The notes: generated by a model not told the origin, from the letters alone. A stretch of DNA of 64,000 nt from Marinobacterium litorale DSM 23545 (GCF_000428985.1 NZ_AUAZ01000002.1:1-64000); one strand, 5' to 3'. Counted from the first letter of the stretch, positions 49,912 through 62,360 are shown. Made by a program: numbers and translations.

Positions 49912-51829
49912 AAAGCCGAGCCTGGCCCGGGCTATTGCCGCCGCCATGCCGGGGCAGAGCTCGCGAGATGACGGCTTCATCCGCTGTGCCAATGGCGATG
50001 TGATCAGTTGGTGTGTCGGCCATCTGCTCGAGCAGGCGGAGCCCGAGGCTTATGATCCACGTTATAAGCAGTGGCGCTTGGAGCATCTGCCTATTATCCC
50101 TGAACAGTGGCAGCTTGTTCCCCGTCCTAAAATGAAGACCCAGCTCGGGGTCCTGCGTCGATTAAGCAAGCAGGCGACGGAGCTGGTTCATGCCGGTGAC
50201 CCTGACCGCGAAGGTCAACTGCTGGTTGATGAGGTCATTGACTATCTCGGGGTCGGTGTCGAAAAGCGCCAAACCATGAAGCGGCTTTTAATTGCCGACC
50301 TGAATCCGTCTGCCGTGCGCCAGTCTCTTGCCCGCTTAAGGGAGAATCGCGAATTCCTGCCGCTGTCTGTATCAGCGCTGGCCCGGTCTCGTGCTGATTG
50401 GCTATTCGGCATCAACCTGACGCGCGCGTTGACTTTGCAGGGACGCCGTGTCGGTTTTGACGGGTTGTTGTCGGTGGGCCGGGTTCAGACGCCGGTGTTG
50501 GGTCTGGTGGTGGCACGGGACCGGGAGATCGAAGCATTCACGCCCAAGCCCTATTACGAGGTGGCCGCTCACCTGGAGACTCCGCAGGGCGAGCGCTTTA
50601 CGGCGCTATGGCAGCCCAGCGAAGCCTGCGCCAACTGGCAGGACGAGGAAGGGCGGGTGCTCAGCGAAGCATTGGCGAAGAATGTGGCACAGCGTATCAG
50701 CGGGCGCACGGGTTTGGTTGAGAGCGCGCAGCGCAAAGAGGGTAGCCAGCCTCCGCCGTTACCCTACAACCTTTCTTCGCTTCAGATGGATGCCTCAAAA
50801 CGCTTTGGCCTGAGCGCACAGCAGGTTTTGGATGCCTGTCAGGCACTGTATGAAAAACACCGCGTGATTACCTACCCGCGCTCGGATTGCCGTTACCTGC
50901 CGGCTGAGCATCACAGCGAGGCGACGCAGGTGGTCTCTGCTATCCGACGATGTGCCGATGAATTGAAACCCGCCTGTGATGGGGCCGATCTGCGATTGCG
51001 CAGCAGCGCATGGAACGACAGTAAAGTGGGTGCGCATCACGCGATCATTCCGACACGGAAAGCCTCGGCCAGCGGTCTCTCCAAGTCGGAGGCACAGGTC
51101 TATGAACTGATCGCCCGGCAATATCTGATGCAGTTTTACCCGCGCTGGGCGTTTGCCGATGTAAAACTGGAGATCCGGATTGAAGGTGGCCTGTTTATGG
51201 CGAAAGCGCGGCAGACCTTAGAGCCGGGCTGGAAGGTATTACTGGGTAAAAAGGAAGAGGATGCCCGGCTACCAAGGGTTCAGGTCAATGACGCTTTGCT
51301 GTGTCGGGAGGGCGAGGTGCTGTCCAAAATGACCCAGCCGCCCAAGGCGTTCACCGATGCCTCTTTGTTAGCGGCTATGACCGGTATCGCGCGCTTTGTG
51401 ACTGATACAGCCCTGCGCAAAGTGTTGCGAGAGACTGATGGGCTGGGGACCGAAGCGACCCGGGCTGGGATTATTGAATTATTGATTCGGCGCGGGTACT
51501 TGCGGCGACAGGGGAAGGTACTTTCTTCGAGTGAAGCTGGGCGAGGCTTGATTGATGCGTTGCCGGCGCAGGTCACCCTGCCCGATATGACTGCCCACTG
51601 GGAGTCGGCGCTGGATGCAATGGCGCGTCGGGAAGGGCGCTACGATGCGTTCATGGGGCAGCTGTCTGAGCGCCTTACTGCGCTGGTGGAACAGGTGGCA
51701 GCAAAGCCACCGGAGGCGCTCAGAGGTGTGAAGGTGGAGCCTGGCCGTCGTGGACGGCGCTCTGCCGCAAAAGGGGGCGGCAAACGCCGAACATCACGTA
51801 AACGAAAAAGCGAGCGGGCCACTACCTAA
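49892..51829 (+). CDS. topB: DNA topoisomerase III
   Basis: A 645-residue type IA topoisomerase. The TOPRIM domain starts KLYIAEKPSLARAIA with the catalytic Glu, and HAGDPDREGQLL carries the acidic triad. The active-site tyrosine is Y328 in VITYPRSD, the same position as in E. coli TopB. The C-terminus ends in a Lys/Arg-rich tail (about 620-645) for DNA binding. It decatenates replication intermediates. ATG 49892 gives the family N-terminus; the frame is open to 49844. Confidence 0.95.
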   Translation: MKLYIAEKPSLARAIAAAMPGQSSRDDGFIRCANGDVISWCVGHLLEQAEPEAYDPRYKQWRLEHLPIIPEQWQLVPRPKMKTQLGVLRRLSKQATELVHAGDPDREGQLLVDEVIDYLGVGVEKRQTMKRLLIADLNPSAVRQSLARLRENREFLPLSVSALARSRADWLFGINLTRALTLQGRRVGFDGLLSVGRVQTPVLGLVVARDREIEAFTPKPYYEVAAHLETPQGERFTALWQPSEACANWQDEEGRVLSEALAKNVAQRISGRTGLVESAQRKEGSQPPPLPYNLSSLQMDASKRFGLSAQQVLDACQALYEKHRVITYPRSDCRYLPAEHHSEATQVVSAIRRCADELKPACDGADLRLRSSAWNDSKVGAHHAIIPTRKASASGLSKSEAQVYELIARQYLMQFYPRWAFADVKLEIRIEGGLFMAKARQTLEPGWKVLLGKKEEDARLPRVQVNDALLCREGEVLSKMTQPPKAFTDASLLAAMTGIARFVTDTALRKVLRETDGLGTEATRAGIIELLIRRGYLRRQGKVLSSSEAGRGLIDALPAQVTLPDMTAHWESALDAMARREGRYDAFMGQLSERLTALVEQVAAKPPEALRGVKVEPGRRGRRSAAKGGGKRRTSRKRKSERATT

Positions 51830-52728
51830 GGTGTGCAGTCGGATACCCAGGGGTGGGTGGCCAGTTTTTCCATCATATGATCGATAAAAGCACGGACCCG
51901 CGGCGTTAGATTGCGCCGGCTTGTGTAGATCGCGTTTATTTCAGTTGGGGACATGGGAAACGCCTCCATTACTCTGACCAGCCGGCCCTCGTCCACCATT
52001 GGGTTGGCAAAGACATCCGGCATTCGGGCGATCCCTACACCCTGAACCGCCATTTCCCGGGCGAAGCTGATGCTGTTCGTTCTGAGTTGCCCGCCATAAC
52101 TGGCCGGCTCTCCACCGTGCCAGTCCAAAAAACGCCAGGTATCAAAGGGTTTTACCAACGTAATGCACTGATGCTGAGAGAGTTCATCAGGGGTTTTCGG
52201 CTCGCCGTACCGTTGCAGATATTCGGGGCTCGCGTACAGGTGCCGTTCAAGCCGGGCGACTTTACGGGCGATCATCGACGAGTCGGGCAGGGGGCCGATC
52301 CGCAGCGCCAGATCCATCCCCTCTTCAACCAGGTCCACGGTCCGGGTGCTCAGCTCCACATCCACTTCCAGTTGCGGGTGATTATGGATGAAGCTGGCCA
52401 CCACATCGCTCATCATCATGATGCCCAGCTCTGTTGGCATGGTCATGCGCAGGCGTCCGCGCAGTTCGCTGGAGTCGGCAGCGACCTCGTCGCGCACCAG
52501 TTCCAGCTGCTCGATGAGTTCGTGGCTGCGATCGAATAACTCTCGACCCTCAGAGGTCAGCTTGAGTTTGCGCGTCGTTCGCTGGATCAGGCGCACGCCG
52601 AGACTGTCCTCGAGCTGGGCGATTCGTCGACTGATGGTGGATTTCTGCACGTTCAAAGTGTCGGCGGCGGCCGTGAAACTGCCGGTCTCCACCACGCGAA
52701 TAAACAGGCTCAGATCATTCAGGTTCAT
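51826..52728 (-). CDS. LysR-family transcriptional regulator
   Basis: A 300-residue regulator. The helix-turn-helix is near the N-terminus (ETGSFTAAADTLNVQKSTIS) and an effector-binding domain follows. It resembles the CrgA/YhjC-like group that acts on nearby oxidoreductase or transport genes. Its 3' end overlaps topB by 4 bases. The adjacent upstream gene on the same strand is the SufS-SufE fusion, with 66 bases between, but no functional link is visible. Confidence 0.85.
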   Translation of the reverse strand: MNLNDLSLFIRVVETGSFTAAADTLNVQKSTISRRIAQLEDSLGVRLIQRTTRKLKLTSEGRELFDRSHELIEQLELVRDEVAADSSELRGRLRMTMPTELGIMMMSDVVASFIHNHPQLEVDVELSTRTVDLVEEGMDLALRIGPLPDSSMIARKVARLERHLYASPEYLQRYGEPKTPDELSQHQCITLVKPFDTWRFLDWHGGEPASYGGQLRTNSISFAREMAVQGVGIARMPDVFANPMVDEGRLVRVMEAFPMSPTEINAIYTSRRNLTPRVRAFIDHMMEKLATHPWVSDCTP

Positions 52729-52794
52729 CGATGGTCGACTCCTGTTGCTGCTCCTTGAGCAATGTGGGTTACTGGCCCAAGGATAGGCCGGGAT

Positions 52795-54452
52795 TCAGCA
52801 GTCTTCGGCACGGGTCTGTGCAAACTGCTCCAGCGCTTCTATCAGGGCGATTACGCCGTTGCCTCTGGATGGGCTGAGGTGACGGCTCAAATCCAGCTCG
52901 GCGATCCGTGCGCGCAGGTCAAGCAATAGTACTTCCTGCGGCATCAGGCCGTTGCACCAATGCAACAGAAGCGCGAGAAGGGCCCTGAGTATACGCGCAT
53001 CTGCATCGGCGTGGCAGTCCAGGCGGCCCTCACTGTCCAGCTTCATAATGAGCCACACCTTTGATTCACAGCCATGAACGCGGAACTTGTCCTGTTGCAA
53101 TGTTGCGGGTAATCGCGGAGTCATGCTGCCGAGCTTCATCAGCGCTCCATAGCGCTGATGCCAGTCCGATGCCTGCTCCACGGCATGAATAAGCGCGATG
53201 TTCTGGGATGTGAGCTCCAGCGCCACCGGCGCGGTTGTCTCGGTGCTAACCAATGTCTCAAGCGCCCGGGCGAAACGTTCAACCTCTTCCGCTGTGTTAT
53301 AGAAAGCCAGAGAAGCGCGGACTGTTCCGTTAAGCCCAAGGCGGCTCATCAGCGGCATGGCGCAGTGGTGGCCTGCACGAACCGCGATACCCTGCTGATC
53401 CAGCCAAAGGCCTATGTCCTGGGGGTGATGGCCATCGATCACAAAGGATATCAGGCTGGCTGGGTTGTCACCGGCTGCCACCGCGCGCCACCCTTTAATG
53501 GATTGGCAGCGCTCCATAGCTTGCTGTCGTAGCGCCGCTTCATGGGTTGCAAGTGCCTGCCGGTTTTTGCCGGTTAAAAAGTCGATTGCCGCGCCCAAGC
53601 CGATGACACCGGCGATATCGGGTGTGCCGGCCTCGAACTTAAAAGGTAGTCCGGCGAACCGGGTCGTCTCGAAGCTGACTGATTCAATCATCTCGCCCCC
53701 GGTCTGCCAGGGAGCCATCTCAGATAACAGCGACTGCCGGCCCCAGAGCGCGCCGATGCCGGTGGGACCAAACAGCTTGTGACCGGAGAACGCGTAAAAG
53801 TCACAGGCCAGCGTGGAAAGATCCAGCTCGTCGTGAGGTACCGCCTGGGCCCCATCGACGACGACTACAGCGCCGGCGGATTTGGCTTCGCGGCACAGCT
53901 GATGGATCGGGTAGCGCGCGCCGGTCGCATTGGAGACCTGAGTCAATGCGACCAGAACCGGTTTGCGGGCAAGCAGCTCGCGGTATTGCTGCCAGTCAAT
54001 CTCGCCATTGGCAGCGTCGAGTACATCGATATGAGCGCCACGTCGGAGGCAGGTCTGTTGCCAGGGAACGATATTGGCGTGGTGATTTACGTCCATCAGC
54101 AGGACCCGGTCCCCTGTCTGCAGGCGCGGTTCCAGGAAGCTGTAAGCCACCAGGTTCAGGGATTCGGTGGTGCCGCGGGTCCAGATGATTTCGCGGGCAT
54201 GGGGCGCGCCGATAAACGCGGCCAGTGTGTGACGGACCTGCTCAAACGCTTCAGTAGCCTGACCGGAGAGCGTATGTGCGGCCCGATGAACATTGGCGTT
54301 GTAGCGTTTGTAGTACTGGCTGATGGCATCGATAACCAGCCGGGGCTTTTGTGTTGTGGCCGCATTATCCAGGTAGGCCAGAGGCTGTCCGTTGACCCGC
54401 GTGGAGAGAATCGGGAACTCCCCCCGCAGTCGCTTCAGGTCGAACGGGGTGC

Positions 54453-54456
<4 letters not shown>
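52795..54456 (-). CDS. Cysteine desulfurase fused to SufE/CsdE sulfur acceptor
   Basis: A 553-residue fusion. Residues 1-405 form a SufS/CsdA-type cysteine desulfurase: LDNAATTQKP, NHHANIVPWQ, the PLP lysine K227 in SGHKLFGPTG and the persulfide cysteine C365 in RAGHHCAMP. About 420-550 form a SufE/CsdE domain with the acceptor cysteine C463 in VHGCESKVW. Sulfur can pass directly from C365 to C463 within one chain. In E. coli the partners are separate. No sufBCD genes are adjacent, so a CsdA-CsdE-type role is plausible. Its start overlaps the DUF2069 gene by 4 bases. Confidence 0.9.
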
Positions 54457-55767
<1,311 letters not shown>

Positions 55768-55874
55768 CAAGAGCTCCCTGGGACGCTTTCATTGCTGTAT
55801 ACGGCGGCCTATTGTATAGGTTCATCAGACGGTTACAAAGCCGGAGCGTGGAGGCTCTGGCTTAAGGAGTGGTA

Positions 55875-57101
55875 ATGATAAAACGCCCGTTACCCACGGC
55901 GGTACTTTTCATGCGGGACCTGTTTCGCCAGTACATGGCCAACCAGGGCATTCTTAATGCTTCAGCACTGACCTATACCACGCTGTTTGCCGTGGTCCCG
56001 TTGATGACGGTCTCCTATTCCATGTTGGCGGCGGTTCCCTCCTTTCAGGGTGTTGGTGAGCAGTTACAGGGCTGGATTTTTCAGAACTTCGTGCCGGCTA
56101 CCGGGGAGGTGGTGCAGGAGTATCTGCAGACATTCAGCTCTCAGGCCAGGAAACTGACCGCGGTGGGTATCGTTTTTCTGCTGATTACCTCAATCATGAT
56201 GATGAAAAACATCGAGGCGGCGCTGAATCGGATTTGGCGGGTCAGTGAGCCGCGCAGTGGCCTATCCAGCTTTCTTCTCTATTGGGCAGTCCTCAGCCTG
56301 GGTCCAATCCTGATCGGCTTTGGGCTGTTGCTGACCTCTTATGTGGCTTCGCTGCCGTTTTTTTACAGTGCCACCGAGGTTGTGGGCCGGGCGCGTTTAC
56401 TGGCGATCTTTCCGACGCTGCTCTCAACCGCTGCGTTTACACTGCTTTATGCGGCGGTACCGAACTGTCGCGTACCGCTTAAAAACGCAGCGCTCGGCGG
56501 ACTGGCGGCTGCCATCATGTTCGAGGTGGCAAAACGGGGGTTTGCTTTCTTTGTGACCCAGTTTCCATCCTACGAATTGATTTATGGCGCCTTCGCGGCC
56601 GTGCCCATGTTTCTGGTCTGGATTTTTATCTGCTGGACCATCATCCTGCTGGGGGCGGAGCTGTCCCGGGCCTTGACGATATACCATGCAGACAGGCGTG
56701 CCCGGCGCGAACCTCATTTCTATACACTGCTCACGGTACTGGATCGGTTGTGGCAGGCGCAGCAGAAAGGGGTTCCGCTGTCCGATAGCACCCTGTTGCA
56801 GTCGGTGCCGGGGCTGGATCAGGGACGCTGGGATGACTATGTTCAACTACTGATTAGCGCAAGCCTGGTGCGGCGGACGGAGCAGGGGCATTACGTTTTA
56901 AGTCGAGATCTGGGCAGTTTTACGTTGGCACAGCTGCAGGAAATTTTACCCTGGCCACTGCCCGCGGCGCACAACAGCCCCGATAGCGCCTGGAAGAAAG
57001 CGGTTAGCCGGAAACTCGATGCGTTGCAGCGCAACCGGCGCGATACGCTGGATATAACGTTAGCGGCACTGTTTGCGAGTGATCCGAAAGAGGAGGTTTA
57101 G
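55875..57101 (+). CDS. yihY: YihY/virulence factor BrkB family membrane protein
   Basis: A 408-residue inner-membrane protein with about six helices in its first 275 residues, with ALTYTTLFAVVPLMTV at the start of the family domain and AVPNCRVPLKNAALGG later. The last 130 residues form a soluble winged-helix-like domain. It was once called ribonuclease BN, which is wrong for this family; the real function is unknown. ATG 55875 has AAGGAG upstream. It is divergent from the arsC-like operon and is followed directly by the acylphosphatase gene. Confidence 0.9.
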   Translation: MIKRPLPTAVLFMRDLFRQYMANQGILNASALTYTTLFAVVPLMTVSYSMLAAVPSFQGVGEQLQGWIFQNFVPATGEVVQEYLQTFSSQARKLTAVGIVFLLITSIMMMKNIEAALNRIWRVSEPRSGLSSFLLYWAVLSLGPILIGFGLLLTSYVASLPFFYSATEVVGRARLLAIFPTLLSTAAFTLLYAAVPNCRVPLKNAALGGLAAAIMFEVAKRGFAFFVTQFPSYELIYGAFAAVPMFLVWIFICWTIILLGAELSRALTIYHADRRARREPHFYTLLTVLDRLWQAQQKGVPLSDSTLLQSVPGLDQGRWDDYVQLLISASLVRRTEQGHYVLSRDLGSFTLAQLQEILPWPLPAAHNSPDSAWKKAVSRKLDALQRNRRDTLDITLAALFASDPKEEV

Positions 57102-57386
57102 ATGGCCGATATTTGCATGCACCTGGTTATATCCGGCCGTGTACAGGGGGTCTGGTTTCGACGGTTCACGCAGGAACAAGCTCAGGCGAATAATGTGAGT
57201 GGCTGGGTGCGTAACTTAAGCGACGGTCGGGTAGAGGCGTTGCTGTGCGGAGACGAGCGTTCAGTGCGCCATGTCGAGGCCTGGCTGAACCGGGGTCCGG
57301 AGCTGGCTAATGTAACCCATGTGGCTGCTGATCCTAGGCCTTATGAGCCGTTTTCCGGTTTCGATGTACTGGACGATGGGGGGTAG
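57102..57386 (+). CDS. Acylphosphatase
   Basis: A 94-residue enzyme that hydrolyses acyl phosphates. The phosphate-binding loop GRVQGVWFRRFT contains the catalytic Arg, and GWVRNLSDGRVEAL contains the catalytic Asn. Length and motifs are typical. It starts on the base after the yihY stop codon, so it is cotranscribed. Confidence 0.95.
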   Translation: MADICMHLVISGRVQGVWFRRFTQEQAQANNVSGWVRNLSDGRVEALLCGDERSVRHVEAWLNRGPELANVTHVAADPRPYEPFSGFDVLDDGG

Positions 57387-57520
57387 ATTTCTTGTGACAC
57401 CCGGTTGCTGCGTCTAGACTTTGAGGGTCATCGGCTGGATCTTTTAATTGCAGCATCGGATGGCACCTGGCCCTTCTGTCGGACAGAGGGGGCGTACCCA
57501 ATAAGGAGCGACAGGGATCG

Positions 57521-60500
57521 ATGCACCTTAAACCTCGTACGGCGGGATGGGCCGCCGTTACCGTTCTGGCACTTTTTCTTGTTGGACTGACGGGCTTCTG
57601 GGCGTTTGATTTTGGACAGCGCCGTCAGCTCGAAGTCAGCCGCGCTACCGAGCGCGTAACCGCCGCCGGCTATGCGCTGACGCAGCAGATGACCTCGGTA
57701 CTCTCCGATCTGATCTACCTTTCACAGCTTGGCAGCTTTCAGCGCTGGCGTGGTACCGGTGGGGCCGACAGGCCCGCTCTTGAGCTCGATTGGCAGGCCT
57801 ATCTTCAGGATCACCCCTACATACAGCAAGTACGATTGTTAAATGTCAACGGCGATGAACGCGTCCGGGTGCACCGCATGGGCGGTGAGATCTTCTCGGT
57901 ACCGAGTAGCCGTTTGCAGAGTAAGAGTGACCGGTACTACTACGTGGATGCTCTAGCGTTAGAACCGGGTCAGATCTACCTGTCCGCCTTGGATCTCAAT
58001 GTGGAGCAGGGTGTCGTCGAGAAGCCTTACCGACCGATGATGCGCTTCGTCATGCGGTTGGCTAACGGGCAGGGTGAAACAGATGGCATGCTGGTTCTGA
58101 ACGTGGATGCCAATTATCTGCTGCGCCCGCTGCGTCAGTCTGCGCCAACCGGAACTGCATCGCTTCAACTGGCCGACGCCGATGGACGGCTGATTGTTGA
58201 TAGTTCGGGAGTTGCATACTGGGATCAGGGGCATGATGTACCGGTAGCTCAGCTCTCGGCCGGTCTGCTGGAAGGTGACGAGAAGCTCACTGTAGCGGTA
58301 AACGGGGCACGGGTTGAAACTCGCCTGCTCCTTTCCCTGGAAAATGAAACAGGCCCTTCGGCGATCGCGCTGGCGCAGGGGATGCCCTGGTACCTGATCT
58401 CCCGTCAACGCGTGTCCTGGATACCGTTGGAGCATTCGTTGATGGCGGTCTTTTGGTCCGGACTGCTGTTACTTTCGCTGGGTGCGCTGTGCGCGCTGCT
58501 GGCGCGGCGCTCTATTCAGCTGGAGTACTCTCTGTCCGAAGCCAACCGATATCGTCGCCAGGCTCAGCATAGCGCAGAACAAAGTGCTGCATTGGTAGCT
58601 CAGCTGGGTGAAGGGATCCTGCTGTTCGATGAAGAGCAGCGCTTGATGCAATTTAACGAGCGGTCGCGTCAGCTGCTGGAAGCCGGGGGGCGGAATCCCG
58701 CGTTGCAGCTGGAGGCCCATACCCTGCTACCGGAACTCTGTCGTTTTGGTCATCTGCAAGCGGGGCCGGGGGAGATCGTGATCGAGTCCAGTCCACCCAA
58801 GCTGATGCAGGCAGTGGTTTCACATCTCATGCTGGGCTCTGAGCCCCGCCACCTGGTGGTGGTGTCCGACTATGGTCAGGTCCGCGCTGATGACAGCCAG
58901 TTAATCTATCTGTCTCAGACTCTGGATGCTTCTGATGAGATGTTGCTTCTCTATCGTAGCGATATGACGGTGGAGTATGCGAACCAGAGTGCGCGGCAGA
59001 CACTGGGGTTGAGCAGCGAGGGGGACCGTCTGGGGTCCTTGGTCGATTACGGTTTCCGGTTGGATGAAAGCCCTGCTGTCGTCATGGCCCGGTTGGCCCA
59101 TGACGGGGCCTTTGCTGAGGGGCAGGGTGAGCTGGCGGCTCAAGGGCGCGTTCGCACTGTCAGCTATGAACTGCGTCGAATCAGTCATTTCAGGGGAGAG
59201 CTGCACTTTTTGCTGCGCGCCCGGGATATCACCAACCAGGCGAGTGCGGCATCGCGGTTTGATGAGCTGGATCAGATCGATCAGCTCGCGGTGATGGCGA
59301 GCCGGGTCCAGATTGCCCGGGAGTTTGAGGCGCAGTGTGAGGGTCGAGAGCGTTTGGCGATGCTGATCTTCGATATTGATCGCCTGCGGATGATCAATAA
59401 CAGCCTGGGATATAGAGCCGGGGACTCTGTTATCCGACAAGTAAGCCGCCGGGTATCCGAAGTGCTGGATAAGGGCTATGCCGCTCGTCTGACGGCGGAT
59501 AGCTTTGTCGTTCTTTATGATGGCGATGAAGCGGGTGTTTTTGAACTGATTGAACGCACCCAGCGTCGTGTCGGTGAGCCGATGACGCTGGGTCAGCAGA
59601 GAGTCAAAGTCAGCATCTCCGCCGGGCTTGCATTCTGGCCAGAGCATGCGGTCCAGTTTGAGCCGCTGCTGCAGGCCGCTCAAATCGCGCTCAATACCGG
59701 TAAGGGGCTACGCGGTCAGATCTCGGTGTTTAAACCGGGGTCGGTGCAAAGCAGTCGCGACCAGCTGGATCTGGAAGAGTACCTCAAGCGTGCGATCGAG
59801 GAGGAGCGTTTCGAGCTGCACTTTCAACCGGTCGTGAATGCGCGGGATGGGCGGGTAGAGCATTTCGAAGCGCTGTTAAGGTTGCGCGATGAAAATGGGC
59901 AGCCGCTCAGTCCGGGGCGTTTCGTGCCGATACTGGAAGACAGTGGCTGGATCATGCTGCTGGAGCCCTGGCTGCTGCGCACGGCGATCTCTGCGGCGGC
60001 GTTGCTGGCACGGCGGATTCCCGGCGGGAGTGCGGTCGCGATTAATATCTGTGGCCAGGAGCTGTTAGATCCGGGCTTTATCGAGCGCCTGCTGGATTAT
60101 CTGGAAGAGTATGCCTGTGAACCGGGCTGGATCTCGCTGGAGGTGACTGAACGGCAATTTCTGGAGCATCCCGAAGCAATCATCTCCGTGCTCACTGCCC
60201 TCAGAGAACTGGGCGTACGCGTTGCCGTCGACGACTTTGGTACCGGTTATTCGTCACTGGCATATGTGAAACGACTGCCCGTGGAACACCTTAAAATAGA
60301 TCGGGAATTCATCAAGGAGCTGCCCGATTCGCCGGCGGATGAGGCGATTGTGCGTTCGGTCGGGCGTATGGCCGAAGGGTTGGATATGAAAGTGATTGCA
60401 GAAGGCGTGGAGACCGTCGATCAGATGCGCTGGCTGGCACGGCATCACGTGGTGCTCTACCAGGGCTTCCTGTTCGCCCGTGCGGCACCGCTGGAAACCT

Positions 60501-60580
60501 GGCTATCGGTCACCGCCATTGAGCAGGTGTTACAGCCTCTGAAGCAATCCCTGACTCTGGTGAAAACTGAAGAAGCGTGA
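57521..60580 (+). CDS. Membrane sensor GGDEF-EAL protein with degenerate GGDEF motif
   Basis: A 1019-residue protein. Two membrane segments (about 10-30 and 305-330) flank a periplasmic domain of Cache type. Two PAS-like regions follow (about 355-450 and 470-570), then GGDEF (about 600-750) and EAL domains (about 765-1005). The signature motif reads TADSF at 658-662 instead of GGDEF, so cyclase activity is unlikely. The EAL motif (783-785), EVTERQFLE and DDFGTGYSSLAYVK are intact, so it is probably a phosphodiesterase with a regulatory GGDEF. The ATG follows AAGGAGCGACAGGGATCG. Confidence 0.88.
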   Translation: MHLKPRTAGWAAVTVLALFLVGLTGFWAFDFGQRRQLEVSRATERVTAAGYALTQQMTSVLSDLIYLSQLGSFQRWRGTGGADRPALELDWQAYLQDHPYIQQVRLLNVNGDERVRVHRMGGEIFSVPSSRLQSKSDRYYYVDALALEPGQIYLSALDLNVEQGVVEKPYRPMMRFVMRLANGQGETDGMLVLNVDANYLLRPLRQSAPTGTASLQLADADGRLIVDSSGVAYWDQGHDVPVAQLSAGLLEGDEKLTVAVNGARVETRLLLSLENETGPSAIALAQGMPWYLISRQRVSWIPLEHSLMAVFWSGLLLLSLGALCALLARRSIQLEYSLSEANRYRRQAQHSAEQSAALVAQLGEGILLFDEEQRLMQFNERSRQLLEAGGRNPALQLEAHTLLPELCRFGHLQAGPGEIVIESSPPKLMQAVVSHLMLGSEPRHLVVVSDYGQVRADDSQLIYLSQTLDASDEMLLLYRSDMTVEYANQSARQTLGLSSEGDRLGSLVDYGFRLDESPAVVMARLAHDGAFAEGQGELAAQGRVRTVSYELRRISHFRGELHFLLRARDITNQASAASRFDELDQIDQLAVMASRVQIAREFEAQCEGRERLAMLIFDIDRLRMINNSLGYRAGDSVIRQVSRRVSEVLDKGYAARLTADSFVVLYDGDEAGVFELIERTQRRVGEPMTLGQQRVKVSISAGLAFWPEHAVQFEPLLQAAQIALNTGKGLRGQISVFKPGSVQSSRDQLDLEEYLKRAIEEERFELHFQPVVNARDGRVEHFEALLRLRDENGQPLSPGRFVPILEDSGWIMLLEPWLLRTAISAAALLARRIPGGSAVAINICGQELLDPGFIERLLDYLEEYACEPGWISLEVTERQFLEHPEAIISVLTALRELGVRVAVDDFGTGYSSLAYVKRLPVEHLKIDREFIKELPDSPADEAIVRSVGRMAEGLDMKVIAEGVETVDQMRWLARHHVVLYQGFLFARAAPLETWLSVTAIEQVLQPLKQSLTLVKTEEA

Positions 60581-60609
60581 TTGCTGCGCAGGCAGCACAG
60601 TACGAGTAG

Positions 60610-60642
60610 CCGGCCGAAGGCAGAGCTTTTGCCTTCGGCCGG
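60610..60642. terminator. Strong stem-loop between convergent EAL and proS genes
   Basis: CCGGCCGAAGGC and GCCTTCGGCCGG form a 12-bp perfect stem around a 9-base loop. No long T-tract follows on either strand. Its place between convergent genes suggests that it stops or stabilises both messages. Confidence 0.65.
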
Positions 60643-60647
60643 TCGTA

Positions 60648-62360
60648 TCAGGACAGGGCCCGGGTGATGAAAGAGAGTGCGTCATTAACGGCGATATCTT
60701 GTGACTCGTCGTCAGTGCGTGCCTTGTACTCCAGCGTTTCCTGCTTCAGGCCCCGGTCGGAGATGACCAGACGGTGCGGGATACCGATCAGTTCCATGTC
60801 GGCGAATTTCACTCCCGGGCGTTCTTTACGATCATCCAGGAGTACGTCGACGCCGGCCGCTTTAAATGCCTCATACAGCTCATCGGCTTTGGCTTTAACC
60901 GCGTCCGACTTGTCGTAGTTTAACGGAACCAGAGCGACCTGGAACGGTGCCAGAGCGCTCGGCCAAATGATGCCGCGCTCATCATTATTCTGTTCGATAG
61001 CGGCGGCCACCACGCGGGTAATTCCGACACCGTAGCAGCCCATATCCATGGTGACCGCTTTGCCGTTTTCATCCAGTACCGTGGCGCCCATTGCTTCGGA
61101 ATACTTGCTTCCGAGCTGGAAAATATGTCCCACCTCGATACCCCGTTTGATCATCAGAGTACCCTGGCCGCAGGGGCTGGGATCGCCTTCAACGACGTTA
61201 CGCAGATCCGCGATTTTCGGGGTTGGCAGGTCACGCTCCCAGTTGATTCCGAAATAATGCTTATCTTCGATATTGGCACCGGCTCCAAAGTCACTCATGT
61301 TGGCAACGGTGCGATCGATGACACAGGGGATCGGCAGGTTTACCGGGCCCAAAGAACCGGGGCCCGCACCGATGGTGCTGCGCAGCTCCTCCTCAGTTGC
61401 CATTCGCAGCGGCGTTGCGACTTCGGGTAGTTTCTCCGCCTTGATTTCGTTGAGCTCATGGTCACCCCGGACCAGCAGCGCTACAAAGGGCGCTTCGATT
61501 TCGTCGCTGGCTTCTACGATCAGCGTTTTAACCGTTTTTTCGATCGGCAGATCAAATTGCTCAACCAGTTGAGCGATCGTTTTGGCATTGGGCGTATCAA
61601 CCAGGTACATCTCCTCGGTCGGCTCAGCCCGGTTACCCAAGGGCAGCGCTTCGGCCAGTTCTACGTTGGCGGCGTAGTCGCTGGCATCGGAAAATGCGAT
61701 ATCGTCTTCGCCGGACTCCGCGAGTACATGGAACTCGTGGGACGAGCTGCCGCCGATCGAGCCGGTGTCGGCGAGAACCGGTCGGAAATCCAGGCCCAGG
61801 CGGGTAAAGATGTTGACGTAGGCTTCGTACATCCGCTCGTACGTCGCCTGCAGCGACTCACGATCAGCATGGAAAGAGTACGCATCCTTCATGATGAACT
61901 CACGTGAACGCATCACGCCAAAGCGCGGACGAATTTCATCACGGAATTTGGTCTGAATCTGGTAAAAATTAGCCGGCAGCTGTTTGTAGCTGCGTAGCTC
62001 GCGACGAATCAGGTCGGTTATGACCTCTTCGTGGGTCGGTCCTACACAGAACTCACGATCGTGTCGGTCCTTCAGGCGCAGTAATTCCGGGCCGTACTGT
62101 TCCCATCGGCCGGACTCCTGCCAGAGCTCCGCCGGCTGAATAGCCGACATCAGGACCTCCTGTGCACCGGAGGCGTCCATCTCCTCGCGGACGATGCGCT
62201 CAACTTTGCGCAGGGTGCGTAGCCCCATCGGCAGCCAGGTGTACAGGCCGGCTGCCAGTTTGCGGATCAGGCCCGCGCGCAACATAAGCTGGTGGCTGAT
62301 AACCTCGGCATCCGCCGGGGTCTCTTTGAGTGTGGCGATCAGGTATTGGCTTGCTCGCAT
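60648..62360 (-). CDS. proS: Prolyl-tRNA synthetase
   Basis: A 570-residue class II aminoacyl-tRNA synthetase of the bacterial type. Motif 2 and 3 regions are visible ([30 protein letters not shown]). A YbaK-like editing insertion lies between about residues 230 and 390, giving the usual bacterial length. It ends with an anticodon-binding domain. GCGGAG precedes the ATG at 62360. Confidence 0.97.
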   Translation of the reverse strand: MRASQYLIATLKETPADAEVISHQLMLRAGLIRKLAAGLYTWLPMGLRTLRKVERIVREEMDASGAQEVLMSAIQPAELWQESGRWEQYGPELLRLKDRHDREFCVGPTHEEVITDLIRRELRSYKQLPANFYQIQTKFRDEIRPRFGVMRSREFIMKDAYSFHADRESLQATYERMYEAYVNIFTRLGLDFRPVLADTGSIGGSSSHEFHVLAESGEDDIAFSDASDYAANVELAEALPLGNRAEPTEEMYLVDTPNAKTIAQLVEQFDLPIEKTVKTLIVEASDEIEAPFVALLVRGDHELNEIKAEKLPEVATPLRMATEEELRSTIGAGPGSLGPVNLPIPCVIDRTVANMSDFGAGANIEDKHYFGINWERDLPTPKIADLRNVVEGDPSPCGQGTLMIKRGIEVGHIFQLGSKYSEAMGATVLDENGKAVTMDMGCYGVGITRVVAAAIEQNNDERGIIWPSALAPFQVALVPLNYDKSDAVKAKADELYEAFKAAGVDVLLDDRKERPGVKFADMELIGIPHRLVISDRGLKQETLEYKARTDDESQDIAVNDALSFITRALS

